Positions 1 to 9,570 of a stretch of DNA of 64,000 nt are shown here, in pieces. The translations under genes were made by a program, and so were the position numbers. Under the pieces are notes generated by a model. That model was not told where the DNA came from. It saw nothing but the letters and a program-made list of their open reading frames with translations, and ran no database searches. Positions within the stretch are counted from its first letter, which is position 1. Every line of letters begins with the position of its first letter. This DNA is from Sabulicella rubraurantiaca (GTDB lineage: Bacteria; Pseudomonadota; Alphaproteobacteria; Acetobacterales; Acetobacteraceae). The stretch covers positions 744,001-808,000 of the forward strand of contig NZ_JAFEUU010000001.1 of NCBI RefSeq assembly GCF_017355885.1, written 5' to 3'.

Positions 1-1227
1 CCCCGCTTCGGCATCGAGGGCAGCGTCAGCCATGGCCGCACCGCCGGCGTGACCGGAACGGTCACCACCCTCGGCCCGACGGTGAACCTCACCACCCCGA
101 TCGGCACGCGCTTCACCTTCGGTTGGCTCGGCATGCAGAGCAACACGCGCGGGCAGAACCCGCTCGCCACCTCCCGTGCGACCTTCCAGGTGGTGCAGCC
201 GCTGCTGGCCGGGGGCGGCATCGATGTCACCATGGCCCCGGTCCGCGTCGCCCGCATCCAGGAAGTCGGCAGCAAGCTCCAGCTCCGCTCCCTGGTCGCG
301 GAGCAGGTGACGCAGACCATCCTCGCCTACCGCGCCCTGCTTCAAGCGCAAGAGCAGCTTCGCATTGCGGACGAATCGCTGCGCCGCGCGCGTGACCTCG
401 CCCAGGTGAACCAGGCTCTGGTCGCGGCGGGCCGGCTGGCCCAGGTGGAGCTGATCCAGGCCGAGACCTCCATCGCGCAGCAAGAGCTTGGTCTCACCAC
501 AGCGCAGAACCAGCACCAGCAGGCACGGCTGGCGCTGCTGACCCTGCTGGCGGTCAACCAGTCCTCGCCCATCTGGGCGGTGGAACGCCCAGCGGCTGAA
601 TCGGCGCGCGTGGATGTGCGCCAGGCGCTCGAGGTCGCGACGGCCAACCAGCCCGAATACCTCCGCACGCTGCTCGGCGCGGAGGTGGCGCGCATCAATC
701 TCGACGTCGCCCGCAACCAGCGCCTGTGGGAGGTGAACGTCGTTGCCGGCACGGGCTACAACGCCCAGCGCGCTGACCTCATTCGCGCGCTGGATGCGCT
801 GGGCAGCGCCCGATCCGACTTCAATATCGGGCTCCAGCTCAACATCCCCATCGGGCAGATCGCGCGCGAGCAGCCGGAGGTGAACGCCAACGTCGCCATG
901 CGCCAGACCCAGCTCGGCATCGAAGGGGCGCGCGACCGCCTGCGGCAGCAGGTGGAGGACACGGTCCGCAACATCGACACGCTGCGGCGCCAAGCGGAGC
1001 TGGCACGGCGTGCGCGGGAACTGGCCGCGCAGCAGCTGGAGCTGGAGCTGGTGAAGCTCCAGGCCGGGCGCTCCTCCAACTTCCAGGTCGTGTCCTTCCA
1101 GGGCTACCTGCAATCCGCCGAGAGCGCCGAGCTTTCGGCGGTGATCGCCTATGCAAACGTGCTCACGCAGCTGGACCAGATCCTCGGCACTACCCTCGAC
1201 ACCTGGCAGATCCGCGTGAATGACTGA
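1..1227 (+). CDS. TolC family outer-membrane efflux protein (5' truncated)
   Basis: The reading frame is open from base 1, so the gene starts upstream of the window. The visible part (about 408 residues) is rich in long alpha-helical, Gln/Ala/Leu/Arg-rich stretches, and ends in LTQLDQILGTTLDTW, typical of the end of the TolC/OEP fold. TolC proteins form the outer-membrane and periplasmic channel of tripartite exporters. The stop overlaps the next gene, a HlyD-type adaptor, by 8 nt, so channel and adaptor are one operon. The inner-membrane pump (RND or ABC) is not in the window and may lie upstream. The substrate cannot be told. Confidence 0.88.
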   Translation, partial: PRFGIEGSVSHGRTAGVTGTVTTLGPTVNLTTPIGTRFTFGWLGMQSNTRGQNPLATSRATFQVVQPLLAGGGIDVTMAPVRVARIQEVGSKLQLRSLVAEQVTQTILAYRALLQAQEQLRIADESLRRARDLAQVNQALVAAGRLAQVELIQAETSIAQQELGLTTAQNQHQQARLALLTLLAVNQSSPIWAVERPAAESARVDVRQALEVATANQPEYLRTLLGAEVARINLDVARNQRLWEVNVVAGTGYNAQRADLIRALDALGSARSDFNIGLQLNIPIGQIAREQPEVNANVAMRQTQLGIEGARDRLRQQVEDTVRNIDTLRRQAELARRARELAAQQLELELVKLQAGRSSNFQVVSFQGYLQSAESAELSAVIAYANVLTQLDQILGTTLDTWQIRVND

Positions 1228-2974
1228 GACCGCCGCGCTGGACTACGCCCACCTGCTGGATGCCGTGGCGGATGGGGTGCTGACGGTCGGGCCGGACAGC
1301 CGGATCATGACGCTCAACCCCGCTGGCGCTGCCATGCTGGGGGTGAAGCGCGAGGAAGCCCTCGGCCAGACGCTGGCCTTCGCCCTGGCCGAGCAGGAGG
1401 ATGCGGACGCTTTCCTCGACGCCGTGCTCTGCCCCTTGCAGCCGGAGGCGCCGCAGGGCCGGAGGGTCGTTTCCTTCGGGGACCGGCGGCTTTCCGTGGA
1501 AAGCCGGGTCTGGCGCCCGGAACACGGCCCCTTCGTTGGCCGCCCGGCGCTGACTACCGCCTTCTCCGACGTCACCGAAACAGAGCGCCTTCAGGCGGAG
1601 CTCGCGGAGCAGCACCGGCGCCTTCAGGACGCCTTCGTGGAACTTGAGCGCAAGGCGGAAGCGGAGCGTCGCTTCAGCCGCCGCGTAGGGCTGCTGCGGA
1701 CAGGCGCCATCGCTTCCGTGCTGGCCGCCGTACTGGGCGTTGCGGCCTGGACCTTCCTGTCCCCTGCCGCCGCGCCGGAGGAAATCGCCCTCACGGCGCC
1801 CGGCGGCGTTGTCACCATGGCGGCGCAGGCGCAGCCCGTTGCGCAGCGCATCGCGGTGGTGGGGGCGCTGGAGCCGGGTGCTAATGTGTCCGTCGTCGGG
1901 CCTTATGACGGCACGGTGCGGGAGCGCCTTTTCCGCTACGGCGGCAGCGTGGAGCGCGGCGAGGTCCTGCTCCGCATGGACCGCAACGAGCTGGAATCGC
2001 GTATCCGCGAGGCCCGTGCCGCTGAGATCCGCGCTCGCGCCAAGGTGGAGGAGCTGCGTAGCTGGTCCACGGGCTTCGAGGTCGCACGCGCCCGGCGTCA
2101 GCTGGCTGCGGCGGAGCTAGAGACTGGCAACCTCCGCGCCCGCATCGGGCAGAGCCAGATGCTCCTGTCGCGCGGCATCATCCCGGCAGAAGAGCACCGC
2201 AATCTGCTCCAGCAGGCGCGCAATCAGGATCTGCAGCTGGAAGCGGCGCGGCAGGACCTCGCCTCCACCCTGGCGCGGGGCGATGCCACGCAACTGGCTA
2301 CGGCGGAGCTAGAATTGCTGAACGCCGAGGGCAAGCTGCGCGACCTGGAACAGGACCTCGCCCAGGCGGAGGTGCGCGCCCCGGTGAGCGGCGTTGTGCT
2401 GATGCCGCCGGAACGCCAGGGGGCTGGAGGCGGCGGCGGGGGCGGGCCGCAGACGGTCGAGGCCGGCTCACGCGTTTCCCGCGGCCAGACCATGTTCACC
2501 ATTGGCGACCTCGAGACCTTCATGGTGCGCGGTCAGGTGGACGAGATCGACGTGAACCAGGTGCGGCCCGGCCAGAATGTCGTGGTGACGGGCGATGCCT
2601 TCGCCGAGACGCCGCTGCGGGGTCGCGTCGCTTCCGTCGCCGCGCAGGCCAGCAGCGAGGGGCGCGGCATGGGGATGGGCAGCGGCATGCCCAGCTTCGC
2701 CGTCTCCGTCATCGTCGATGGGCTGACGCCGGAACAGCGCCAGCGCCTTGCGGTCGGCATGTCCGCAAGCCTCTCCATCGTCGTGCATGAGCGGCAGGAG
2801 GCAGTGGTCCTGCCGCCCCAAGCCATCCGCACGGAGAACGGGCAGCGGGTAGTGCGGGTGCGCGACGGGGCACGCTTCGTGAGCCGACCCGTCACCCTGG
2901 GAATCACCATCCCCGAGGGCATCGAGATCCGCGAAGGGATCAGCCCCGGGGACGTGATCGTGCTGCGCGAGTGA
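1220..2974 (+). CDS. PAS domain-HlyD membrane fusion protein (efflux adaptor)
   Basis: A 584-residue protein with three parts. Residues 8-120 form a PAS-like sensor module (DAVADGVLTV..., LNPAGAAMLG, ending in SDVTETERLQ). Residues 118-152 look like a coiled coil. One transmembrane helix at about 158-181 is followed by a HlyD/RND adaptor with lipoyl half-motifs (GPYDGTVRERLFRYGGSVERG and APVSGVVLMPP), a long helical hairpin between them, and a beta-barrel region. Adaptors join an inner-membrane pump to a TolC channel. A normal adaptor has only a short cytoplasmic end, so the N-terminal PAS domain (cytosolic by topology) is unusual. It is translationally coupled to the TolC gene. The adaptor role is firm; a sensing role is inference. 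Confidence 0.88.
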   Translation: MTETAALDYAHLLDAVADGVLTVGPDSRIMTLNPAGAAMLGVKREEALGQTLAFALAEQEDADAFLDAVLCPLQPEAPQGRRVVSFGDRRLSVESRVWRPEHGPFVGRPALTTAFSDVTETERLQAELAEQHRRLQDAFVELERKAEAERRFSRRVGLLRTGAIASVLAAVLGVAAWTFLSPAAAPEEIALTAPGGVVTMAAQAQPVAQRIAVVGALEPGANVSVVGPYDGTVRERLFRYGGSVERGEVLLRMDRNELESRIREARAAEIRARAKVEELRSWSTGFEVARARRQLAAAELETGNLRARIGQSQMLLSRGIIPAEEHRNLLQQARNQDLQLEAARQDLASTLARGDATQLATAELELLNAEGKLRDLEQDLAQAEVRAPVSGVVLMPPERQGAGGGGGGGPQTVEAGSRVSRGQTMFTIGDLETFMVRGQVDEIDVNQVRPGQNVVVTGDAFAETPLRGRVASVAAQASSEGRGMGMGSGMPSFAVSVIVDGLTPEQRQRLAVGMSASLSIVVHERQEAVVLPPQAIRTENGQRVVRVRDGARFVSRPVTLGITIPEGIEIREGISPGDVIVLRE

Positions 2975-3769
2975 TCAGCTGCGATAGCTGGGATCGATCC
3001 GGTTCAGCATTCGCAGCAGCGCCGGCCACTCCATGACGCCGTAGGGGCGGCGCGTCTTGGGCTGGTAGTTGTTCCACGTCTCCTGCAGCACCTCGGGACG
3101 CACCTGCACGAGCGGCGAGTTGCAGGCCATGGCCGCAAGCTGCGCCTTGCAGGAGAGCTCAAGCCGGTGCATCGCGTTGAACGCCTCGGCGATGGTGTGG
3201 CCGACAGTGAGAAGCCCGTGGTTGCGCAGGATCATCGCGTTGCTGTCGCCCAGGTCGGCTACCAGCTTGTCCTGCATCGCGACGTCCAGCACCACGCCCT
3301 CGTAGTCGTGATACGCGATCTTGAGGAAACGCATCGCCGTCTGGTTCATCGGCAGGAGGCCGCATTCCAGCGAGGACACCGCCATGCCAGGCCAAGTGTG
3401 GGTGTGGATCACGCAGTCCAGGTCGTGCCGCCGCTCATGGATGGCGCCGTGGATCACGTAGCCTGCGCGGTTGATGCCGTAATCCAGCCCGCCGAAATCA
3501 GGCTTGAGCAGGATATTGCCCTTCACGTCGATCTTGATGAGCGAAGAGGCGGTGATCTCCTCATACATCAGCCCATAGGCATTGATCAGGAAGGCGCCCT
3601 CCTCTCCCGGCACGCGGCAGGAGATGTGGTTGGCGATCATGTCGCTCATCCCGTAATGGGCGACGAGGCGATAGCAGGCAGCAAGGTCCACCCGCGCCTT
3701 CCATTCCTGCGGCGTCACCTGGTTCCGCAGGCTCGGGATGTTCAGGACGGGTTGCGCTTCTTCCAGCAT
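2975..3769 (-). CDS. Class II aldolase/adducin family protein
   Basis: 264 residues matching the class II aldolase/adducin fold. The HTHTWPGMAV stretch supplies two metal-binding histidines, and RNHGLLTVG holds a third. These enzymes use a divalent metal to cleave or decarboxylate sugar and hydroxy-acid substrates; this larger subgroup is often annotated only at family level. The start is an ATG preceded by an excellent GGAGGAATCCC ribosome site. It abuts the efflux operon tail to tail with no spacer. The substrate is unknown. Confidence 0.88.
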   Translation of the reverse strand: MLEEAQPVLNIPSLRNQVTPQEWKARVDLAACYRLVAHYGMSDMIANHISCRVPGEEGAFLINAYGLMYEEITASSLIKIDVKGNILLKPDFGGLDYGINRAGYVIHGAIHERRHDLDCVIHTHTWPGMAVSSLECGLLPMNQTAMRFLKIAYHDYEGVVLDVAMQDKLVADLGDSNAMILRNHGLLTVGHTIAEAFNAMHRLELSCKAQLAAMACNSPLVQVRPEVLQETWNNYQPKTRRPYGVMEWPALLRMLNRIDPSYRS

Positions 3770-3946
3770 GGGATTCCTCCGTTCCGCCGCATCCTAGCCA
3801 TTGCGCCAGGTTCCGTCAGGGCCTCCCCTGGACGTGCCAGCGATGGGACGCTTACCTCGCATGGCGAAAATGCCTGCAGCGGTGACCCAATGGCCGTAGA
3901 GGCATTGAGCATCAAGATGCGGCAACGCAACGGAGGACGATACATC

Positions 3947-4333
3947 ATGCGGGCATGGATGATCCTGGGCGCGGCCCTGGCAGCGGCACCCCTTGACGGC
4001 GCGATGGCGCAGGACGCGGATGCGGGACAGCGCGTCTTCAACCAGTGCCGCGCCTGCCACACCATCAACCAGGGCGGACGCAACGGCGTCGGACCAAACC
4101 TGCACGGGGTCTGGGGCCGCAAGGCCGCCTCGGTGGAAGGGTTCCGCTACTCGAACCCGATGCGCGAGCGCGCCGCCGCGGGCCTGACCTGGGACGAGGA
4201 GACCCTGCGCTCCTACATCACCGACCCCAAGGCGGTGGTCCCCGGCGGCTCCATGGCCTATCCGGGGCTCCGGAACGCGCAGCAGCTGAACGACCTGCTC
4301 GCCTATCTCCAGCGCGCCTCGACCGCGCAGTAG
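3947..4333 (+). CDS. Small periplasmic class I cytochrome c
   Basis: 128 residues. An N-terminal signal peptide (cleavage near AMAQ|DAD) is followed by the haem-binding CRACH motif at residues 34-38 and a Met ligand region GGSMAYPG near residue 100. This is the layout of mitochondrial/cytochrome c2-like proteins (VFNQCRACH, GPNLHGVWGR). It acts as a soluble periplasmic electron carrier. The ATG is preceded by GGAGG at good spacing. The same frame is open for about 780 nt upstream, but that part lies antisense to the aldolase gene and is not expected to be translated. Confidence 0.93.
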   Translation: MRAWMILGAALAAAPLDGAMAQDADAGQRVFNQCRACHTINQGGRNGVGPNLHGVWGRKAASVEGFRYSNPMRERAAAGLTWDEETLRSYITDPKAVVPGGSMAYPGLRNAQQLNDLLAYLQRASTAQ

Positions 4334-4347
4334 CGGCCGGGCGCGGC

Positions 4348-4367
4348 GGGGCCCCTCAGTGGGCCCC
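4348..4367. terminator. Hairpin between convergent genes
   Basis: A 7-bp GC stem (GGGGCCC / GGGCCCC) with a 6-nt loop lies just after the cytochrome stop and overlaps the last codons of the convergent GPP34 gene. There is no T-tract, so function as a bidirectional terminator is only suggested. Confidence 0.35.
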
Positions 4368-5012
4368 GGCGAAGGCGAGCATCATCGCATAGACCTCGCG
4401 CGTCACGGAGGAGAGGGTTCGGCCCAGCTCCTCCAGATCCGCGACCTGATCCACGCGCGCCATGGCCCTTTCCTGCTCCTCGGTGGAGAGGATCAGCGGG
4501 ATGAGGCCGGCGGATCGGGCGAGGCCGATCATCAGCGCCTCGCGCGGCTCCGGGATCTCATCGTGCAGCAGCACGTCGCGAAGGCGGGCGCGCACTTCCT
4601 TGACCTCGGCCTGGCCTTCGGGCGGCTTGGGGTAGCGTCGCTCCGGGAAGACCCAGAGGAAGCGCCCCTCCTCCCGCCGCAGCACACCTTTGGCGGTGAG
4701 GCGGTCGAGCACCATGGAGCGGAAATGCTCGGTCTTGCGGCCGATCTCCACGATCCAGTGCCGGCTGTCGCGCATCGTCTGGGACGACGAGATCATGATC
4801 AGCGCCTCGTCCAGCACCGGATCATTGGTCGGCTTCTGGCTGGTGACCATCAGCCGCTCCAGGTCCGTGTCCACGCGGCCCTGGAGCGAAAGCTCCATCA
4901 GGATCGCGCTGGACAGGGCGTAATCTCCCGCCGGGGCCGGCAGCCCGATCGGCCGCCCGGTCCGGTCGTCGAGCAGGAGGAGCATGATCTCCTCCGGCAT
5001 GGTCAGTTGCAT
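4356..5012 (-). CDS. GPP34/GOLPH3-like family protein (copy 2)
   Basis: 218 residues beginning with the family's typical start (MQLTMPEEIMLLLLDD, then a YALSSAILMELSLQGRVD helix) and carrying LTAKGVLRREEGRFLWVFPERRYP. This matches the GPP34 (GOLPH3/VPS74) fold, known in eukaryotes as a Golgi phosphoinositide-binding adaptor and present in many bacteria with no fixed role. It is a divergent paralogue of the next gene upstream on this strand, 76 nt away, and probably shares its transcript. No signal peptide or membrane helix is seen. Confidence 0.78.
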   Translation of the reverse strand: MQLTMPEEIMLLLLDDRTGRPIGLPAPAGDYALSSAILMELSLQGRVDTDLERLMVTSQKPTNDPVLDEALIMISSSQTMRDSRHWIVEIGRKTEHFRSMVLDRLTAKGVLRREEGRFLWVFPERRYPKPPEGQAEVKEVRARLRDVLLHDEIPEPREALMIGLARSAGLIPLILSTEEQERAMARVDQVADLEELGRTLSSVTREVYAMMLAFAGAH

Positions 5013-5088
5013 GGCGCTAGCTCCTCAACGGTCGCGCCAGAGTGCGGTCGGCTTCCTGCCCTGTCCAGGGTAGGAAGATACCGATGCG

Positions 5089-5718
5089 CTACCCGCCGAG
5101 CCTCGCGACGCGCAGCGCCGCGACCGCCGCGCCCAGGCTGCGGCCCAGCGCCTCGATCCGCCCCAGCAGATCCAGACGTTCCTGCCGCGCGGCGAGGAGT
5201 TCGGGCGGCAGCAGGACGGGCAGCAGCCCCGCGGCCCGGGCCAGGGATACCAGCAGGGCCTCCCGCGGTTCGGGCACGTGATCGCCTTCCAGCGCGCGGC
5301 GGAGACGGGCCAGCACCTCGCCCGCCTCGGGCCGGTCACCTGCCGGCACCCAGCGCCGGGAGCGGAACAGCAGCAGCACGCGCCCCTCCGCGCGTCGGAG
5401 CAGCCCTTTCGCTTCCAGCCCTGCCATGGCCGCGCCGCGCAGCGCTTCCTCCTCGCGGGCGAGGAGCATCAGCGCGCTGCGCGAATCGCGCGAATCGGGC
5501 AGGCGCGAAAGGGCGAAATCCATCGCCGCATCGCCCGTCGGCTCCGCCGAGACGAGGAGGAGCGCCTCCCGATCCGTGTCCACGCGCCCGGCCAGGGCCA
5601 GCTCCATCAGCACCGCCCCGGCCAGGGCAAGCCCGGCCGCCACGCCCTGCCGGCCGAGTGGCCGCCCTTCCTCGTCCAGGGTGAGGAGAAGCACCTCCTC
5701 CGGCAGCGATAGGCTCAT
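5089..5718 (-). CDS. GPP34/GOLPH3-like family protein (copy 1)
   Basis: 209 residues, same fold as its neighbour: [62 protein letters not shown]. Its ATG overlaps the stop of the gamma-glutamyltransferase gene (ATGA), so the two are translationally coupled. The linkage of a glutathione-degrading enzyme with tandem GPP34 proteins is unusual. Function is unknown; a membrane-surface adaptor role is only an analogy with the eukaryotic family. Confidence 0.8.
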   Translation of the reverse strand: MSLSLPEEVLLLTLDEEGRPLGRQGVAAGLALAGAVLMELALAGRVDTDREALLLVSAEPTGDAAMDFALSRLPDSRDSRSALMLLAREEEALRGAAMAGLEAKGLLRRAEGRVLLLFRSRRWVPAGDRPEAGEVLARLRRALEGDHVPEPREALLVSLARAAGLLPVLLPPELLAARQERLDLLGRIEALGRSLGAAVAALRVARLGG

Positions 5719-7271
5719 TCGGAAATCGCGGCCGACCAGGGCGACATCACGTCGGTGATGCCGACGCGTGTGCCTTCATGCTGTAGAATCAGGTTCGGGC
5801 AGGCGAAGTTCACCGGCATCACCGCGTGTTCCACCACCTCCACCGGGGCATCGGCGGCCAGCGCCGCGACGACGGTGTCGCCCATGCGCTCATCCGCCGT
5901 GACGCCTTCCGGCCCGCTGACGTCGATGCGCGGATGATGCGCCGCCGCCTCCGGATCCATGCCGAAATCGGCGACATAGGACAGCATCTGATAGACGCTC
6001 GCCATGATGCGCCGCCCGCCCGAGGCACCGAGCGCAATCTGCGGGTCGCCCTCGGCGTCCAGCGCGATCACCGGGCACATGTTGCAAAGCGGGCGCTTGC
6101 CCGGGCCGATGGCGTTGGGCGTCTCCGGACGCGGATCGAACCACATGACGCCGTTGTTCATCAGAACGCCGGAGCGCGGCAGCACCATGCGCGACCCCAT
6201 GGAGGAGAGCAGCGTCGTGGTCATCGCCACCATCATCCCGTTGCGGTCGGCAACGGTCAGGTGGGTGGTGCAGCTATCGGCGCCCTGCGGCTCCGCCTCG
6301 CCCAGCCCGGCCAGGCGCTCGGCATAGGATTCGCGCAGGGAGCGGGCGAGATATGCATACCACTCCGCGTCCGGCACGCCGCTGAAGGGAGCCGCTTCCA
6401 TCCGCTCCAGCAGCCGCGCCAGGGTGGGCGCGGCGGTGAGGCCGCGCGCCAGCATCAGGCGCCGGCCGCGATACGTCACCTCCAGCGCCGGCACGCTGCG
6501 CGCCGTGCAGCCGGAGAGGTCCTCGGCAGACAGGAAGCCTTCCATCGCCTTCATGTCGGCCGCGATCTCGCGCGCCACGTCGCCTTCGTAGAAGTCGCGC
6601 AGACCGGCGGACTGCAGCCGCTCAAGCGTGTCCGCTAGCTTGCCCAGGCGGAAGAAGCCGGGCTTGCCCTGGTAGGGGGCCACGGGCGGCAGGCCGTTGG
6701 GCAGGTAGATGCGCGCGCTCTCCTCATAGAGGCGCAGCACGGCGGCGCTGTTGGCGATCTTCAGCGTGGTGAACCAGTCCTGCGCCAGTCCGCGCTTCGC
6801 AAGCGCCACTGCGGGGGCCAGCACCTCGCGGATCGGCAGCTTGCCGTGGCGCTCGTGCAGCAGCGCATAGCCGGCGACGGCGGAGGGGATGACCACGGAT
6901 TTCGGCCCGTGGATGTTCACGTCGCCCTCGACCTCCGGCCAGGCGAAGAGGTCCTGCTTCATCCGCCCCGTCATCGGATAGGCAGAGGGATCGAGGCTGC
7001 CTGGCGCACGGGGGCCGAAATCGAAGGTCTCGGCCGCATGGCCCGGCTTCATCACCTGGGCGAAGCCGATGCCGCCGAGGCCGCTGTTCCAGGGCTCCAC
7101 CGCCGCCAGGGCGAAGGCTGTAGCGACGGCTGCATCCGCCGCCGTGCCGCCCATGCGCAGCATCGCCGCCCCCGCCTCGGCCGCCTCGCGCGCCTGGGAG
7201 GCGACGATGCCCCCCTCGCCGCGCGCGGCGGGCTTGCGGAGGGTCCAGTGCTGCGAAACGTGCGGGATCAT
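5715..7271 (-). CDS. Gamma-glutamyltransferase family protein
   Basis: 518 residues from an ATG with an AGGAG site 9 nt upstream. An open frame continues further upstream but has no family-like sequence. The protein has the N-terminal nucleophile (Ntn) hydrolase layout of gamma-glutamyltranspeptidases. The self-cleavage motif TTHLTVAD places the nucleophile at about Thr335, followed by [20 protein letters not shown] and the C-terminal GASGGRRI oxyanion loop. These enzymes remove the gamma-glutamyl group from glutathione and related compounds or act as acylases. No signal peptide is seen, so it may be cytoplasmic, unlike classical periplasmic GGT. It is the first gene of an operon with two GPP34 genes. 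Confidence 0.9.
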   Translation of the reverse strand: MIPHVSQHWTLRKPAARGEGGIVASQAREAAEAGAAMLRMGGTAADAAVATAFALAAVEPWNSGLGGIGFAQVMKPGHAAETFDFGPRAPGSLDPSAYPMTGRMKQDLFAWPEVEGDVNIHGPKSVVIPSAVAGYALLHERHGKLPIREVLAPAVALAKRGLAQDWFTTLKIANSAAVLRLYEESARIYLPNGLPPVAPYQGKPGFFRLGKLADTLERLQSAGLRDFYEGDVAREIAADMKAMEGFLSAEDLSGCTARSVPALEVTYRGRRLMLARGLTAAPTLARLLERMEAAPFSGVPDAEWYAYLARSLRESYAERLAGLGEAEPQGADSCTTHLTVADRNGMMVAMTTTLLSSMGSRMVLPRSGVLMNNGVMWFDPRPETPNAIGPGKRPLCNMCPVIALDAEGDPQIALGASGGRRIMASVYQMLSYVADFGMDPEAAAHHPRIDVSGPEGVTADERMGDTVVAALAADAPVEVVEHAVMPVNFACPNLILQHEGTRVGITDVMSPWSAAISE

Positions 7272-7407
7272 GCGGCGGCGCTCCTGTGTCGTTCGATGCA
7301 TGGTCGGCGCGGCGCGGCCCTTGGGCAAGCCACCCCCAGCCTCTTCCGCCCCCGGCCAATGTCGCCTAAAGCCGGGAAAACCTACATCTCGGCAGGGAGT
7401 CAAACGG

Positions 7408-9555
7408 ATGAGCCTGGACGTCGCCCCGGAACTGCGCAGCTTCATCGAGAACGAGGCGCTCCCGGGCACGGGGGTGGACCCTGCGCGTTTCTGGCAGGGG
7501 ATGGAGGCGATCCTGCGCGACCTCGCCCCCCGGAATGCCGCCCTGCTTGCCAAGCGCGACGCCCTCCAGGCCAAGCTGGATGAGTGGCACCGCGCCAACC
7601 CGGCCCGGCCCATCGATCTGGGCGCCTATGAGGGGTTCCTGCGCGAGATTGGCTACCTCCTGCCCGAGCCCGAGGATTTCCAGGTCACCACCGCCAACAC
7701 CGACCCCGAATTCGGCCTCGTCGCCGGTCCGCAGCTTGTCGTGCCGGTGTCCAACGCGCGCTACGCGCTGAACGCCGCCAATGCGCGTTGGGGGTCGCTC
7801 TACGACGCGCTCTACGGCACCGACGCCATTCCGGAGACGGACGGGTCGGAACGGACGGGAAGCGACTACAACCCGGCACGCGGCAAGCGCGTCATCACCT
7901 TTGCCCGCCAGGTGCTGGACCAGGCCGCGAAGCTGGACGGCGCGGGCCATGCCGAGGCGATTAAGTATCAGGTGAAGGACGGCGAACTCCTCGTCTCGCT
8001 TCAGGGCGGGGGCGATGTGGGGTTGAAGGATCCCTCGCGCCTCGTCGGCTATACGGGCGAGCCCTCCTCACCGAAGTCGCTGCTGTTCCGCAACAACGGG
8101 CTGCATCTCGAATTGCGGATCGACCGCTCGCATCCCATCGGCAAGGAGGATCCGGCGGGCATCGCCGACCTCGTGCTGGAAAGCGCGCTCTCGACCATCC
8201 AGGATTGTGAGGACAGCGTCGCGGCGGTGGATGCCGCCGACAAGGTGCTGGTCTATCGCAACTGGCTCGGGCTGATGAAGGGCGACCTTGCCGCCGACCT
8301 CGAGAAAAACGGCAAGGTGATGACGCGCCGGCTCAACCCGGACCGCAGCTGGACCACGCCGGATGGCAAAGGGCAGATTACCCTGCCGGGCCGCTCCGTC
8401 ATGCTGGTGCGCAATGTGGGCCACCACATGATGACGGATGCGGTGACGCTGGATGGCGCGCAGACGCCGGAAACCATCCTCGACTGCCTCGTGACCTCGC
8501 TGATTGCGATGCACGACGTGAACGGCAAGCGCCTGAACTCGCGCGCCGGCAGCGTCTACATCGTGAAGCCGAAGATGCACGGGCCGGAGGAAGTGGCCTG
8601 GGCGAATGAGTTGTTCGGCCGCGTGGAGCAGGTGCTGGGCCTCGCGCCCAACACCCTCAAAATGGGCATCATGGACGAGGAGCGGCGCACCACCGTCAAC
8701 CTCAAGGCCTGCATCAAGGAGGCGTCGAGCCGCGTCGCCTTCATCAACACCGGCTTCCTCGACCGTACGGGCGACGAGATCCACACCTCGATGGAAGCCG
8801 GCCCAATGATCCGCAAGAACGACATGAAGGGCACGGCCTGGATCAAGGCTTATGAGGACTGGAACGTCGATATCGGTCTGATGTGCGGCCTGCGCGGCAA
8901 GGCGCAGATCGGCAAGGGCATGTGGGCCATGCCGGACGCCATGGCCGCGATGATCGAGCAGAAGGTTGCGCACCCGAAGGCTGGCGCGACCACCGCCTGG
9001 GTGCCCTCGCCCACCGCCGCCACGCTGCATGCGCTGCACTATCACCAAGTCAGCGTCGCCGCGCGCCAGGAGGAGATCGCGCAGGGCGGCCGCCGCGCCG
9101 CGCTCCAGGATCTGCTGACCGTGCCCGTGGCCACCAACACCAACTGGGCGCCGGCGGACCTCCAGGCTGAGCTCGACAACAACGCGCAGGGCATTCTGGG
9201 CTACGTGGTGCGCTGGGTGGACCAGGGGGTCGGCTGCTCGAAGGTGCCGGACATCAACAATGTGGGCCTGATGGAGGACCGCGCGACGCTGCGCATCTCC
9301 GCCCAGCACATCGCCAACTGGCTGCGCCACGGCATCGTCTCCACCGATCAGGTGATGGCCACGATGCAGCGCATGGCGGCGGTGGTGGATCGGCAGAACG
9401 CGGGTGATCCGCTCTACCACGCCATGGCACCGGGCTTCGATGGCGCGGCGTTCCGTGCCGCCTGTGCCCTGGTCTTCGAAGGGACGACACAGCCCAATGG
9501 CTACACGGAGTTCCTGCTGACGCGCTTCCGCCGCGAGGCGAAGACCACAGGCTAA
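7408..9555 (+). CDS. glcB: Malate synthase G
   Basis: 715 residues, the usual length for the G isoform (about 720). It condenses glyoxylate with acetyl-CoA to make malate in the glyoxylate bypass and glycolate use. Family stretches are plain: [56 protein letters not shown], and [20 protein letters not shown] with the catalytic-loop residues. The ATG follows GGCAGGGA. It is divergent from the gamma-glutamyltransferase gene across 136 bp. No isocitrate lyase gene is nearby. Confidence 0.97.
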   Translation: MSLDVAPELRSFIENEALPGTGVDPARFWQGMEAILRDLAPRNAALLAKRDALQAKLDEWHRANPARPIDLGAYEGFLREIGYLLPEPEDFQVTTANTDPEFGLVAGPQLVVPVSNARYALNAANARWGSLYDALYGTDAIPETDGSERTGSDYNPARGKRVITFARQVLDQAAKLDGAGHAEAIKYQVKDGELLVSLQGGGDVGLKDPSRLVGYTGEPSSPKSLLFRNNGLHLELRIDRSHPIGKEDPAGIADLVLESALSTIQDCEDSVAAVDAADKVLVYRNWLGLMKGDLAADLEKNGKVMTRRLNPDRSWTTPDGKGQITLPGRSVMLVRNVGHHMMTDAVTLDGAQTPETILDCLVTSLIAMHDVNGKRLNSRAGSVYIVKPKMHGPEEVAWANELFGRVEQVLGLAPNTLKMGIMDEERRTTVNLKACIKEASSRVAFINTGFLDRTGDEIHTSMEAGPMIRKNDMKGTAWIKAYEDWNVDIGLMCGLRGKAQIGKGMWAMPDAMAAMIEQKVAHPKAGATTAWVPSPTAATLHALHYHQVSVAARQEEIAQGGRRAALQDLLTVPVATNTNWAPADLQAELDNNAQGILGYVVRWVDQGVGCSKVPDINNVGLMEDRATLRISAQHIANWLRHGIVSTDQVMATMQRMAAVVDRQNAGDPLYHAMAPGFDGAAFRAACALVFEGTTQPNGYTEFLLTRFRREAKTTG

Positions 9556-9570
9556 AGCTGCGGCGGGGGC

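Noticed and set aside
8068-9420. Long minus-strand open frame opposite glcB
   Set aside because: Antisense to a clear malate synthase; His/Arg/Gly-rich composition typical of a high-GC shadow frame and no ribosome site.
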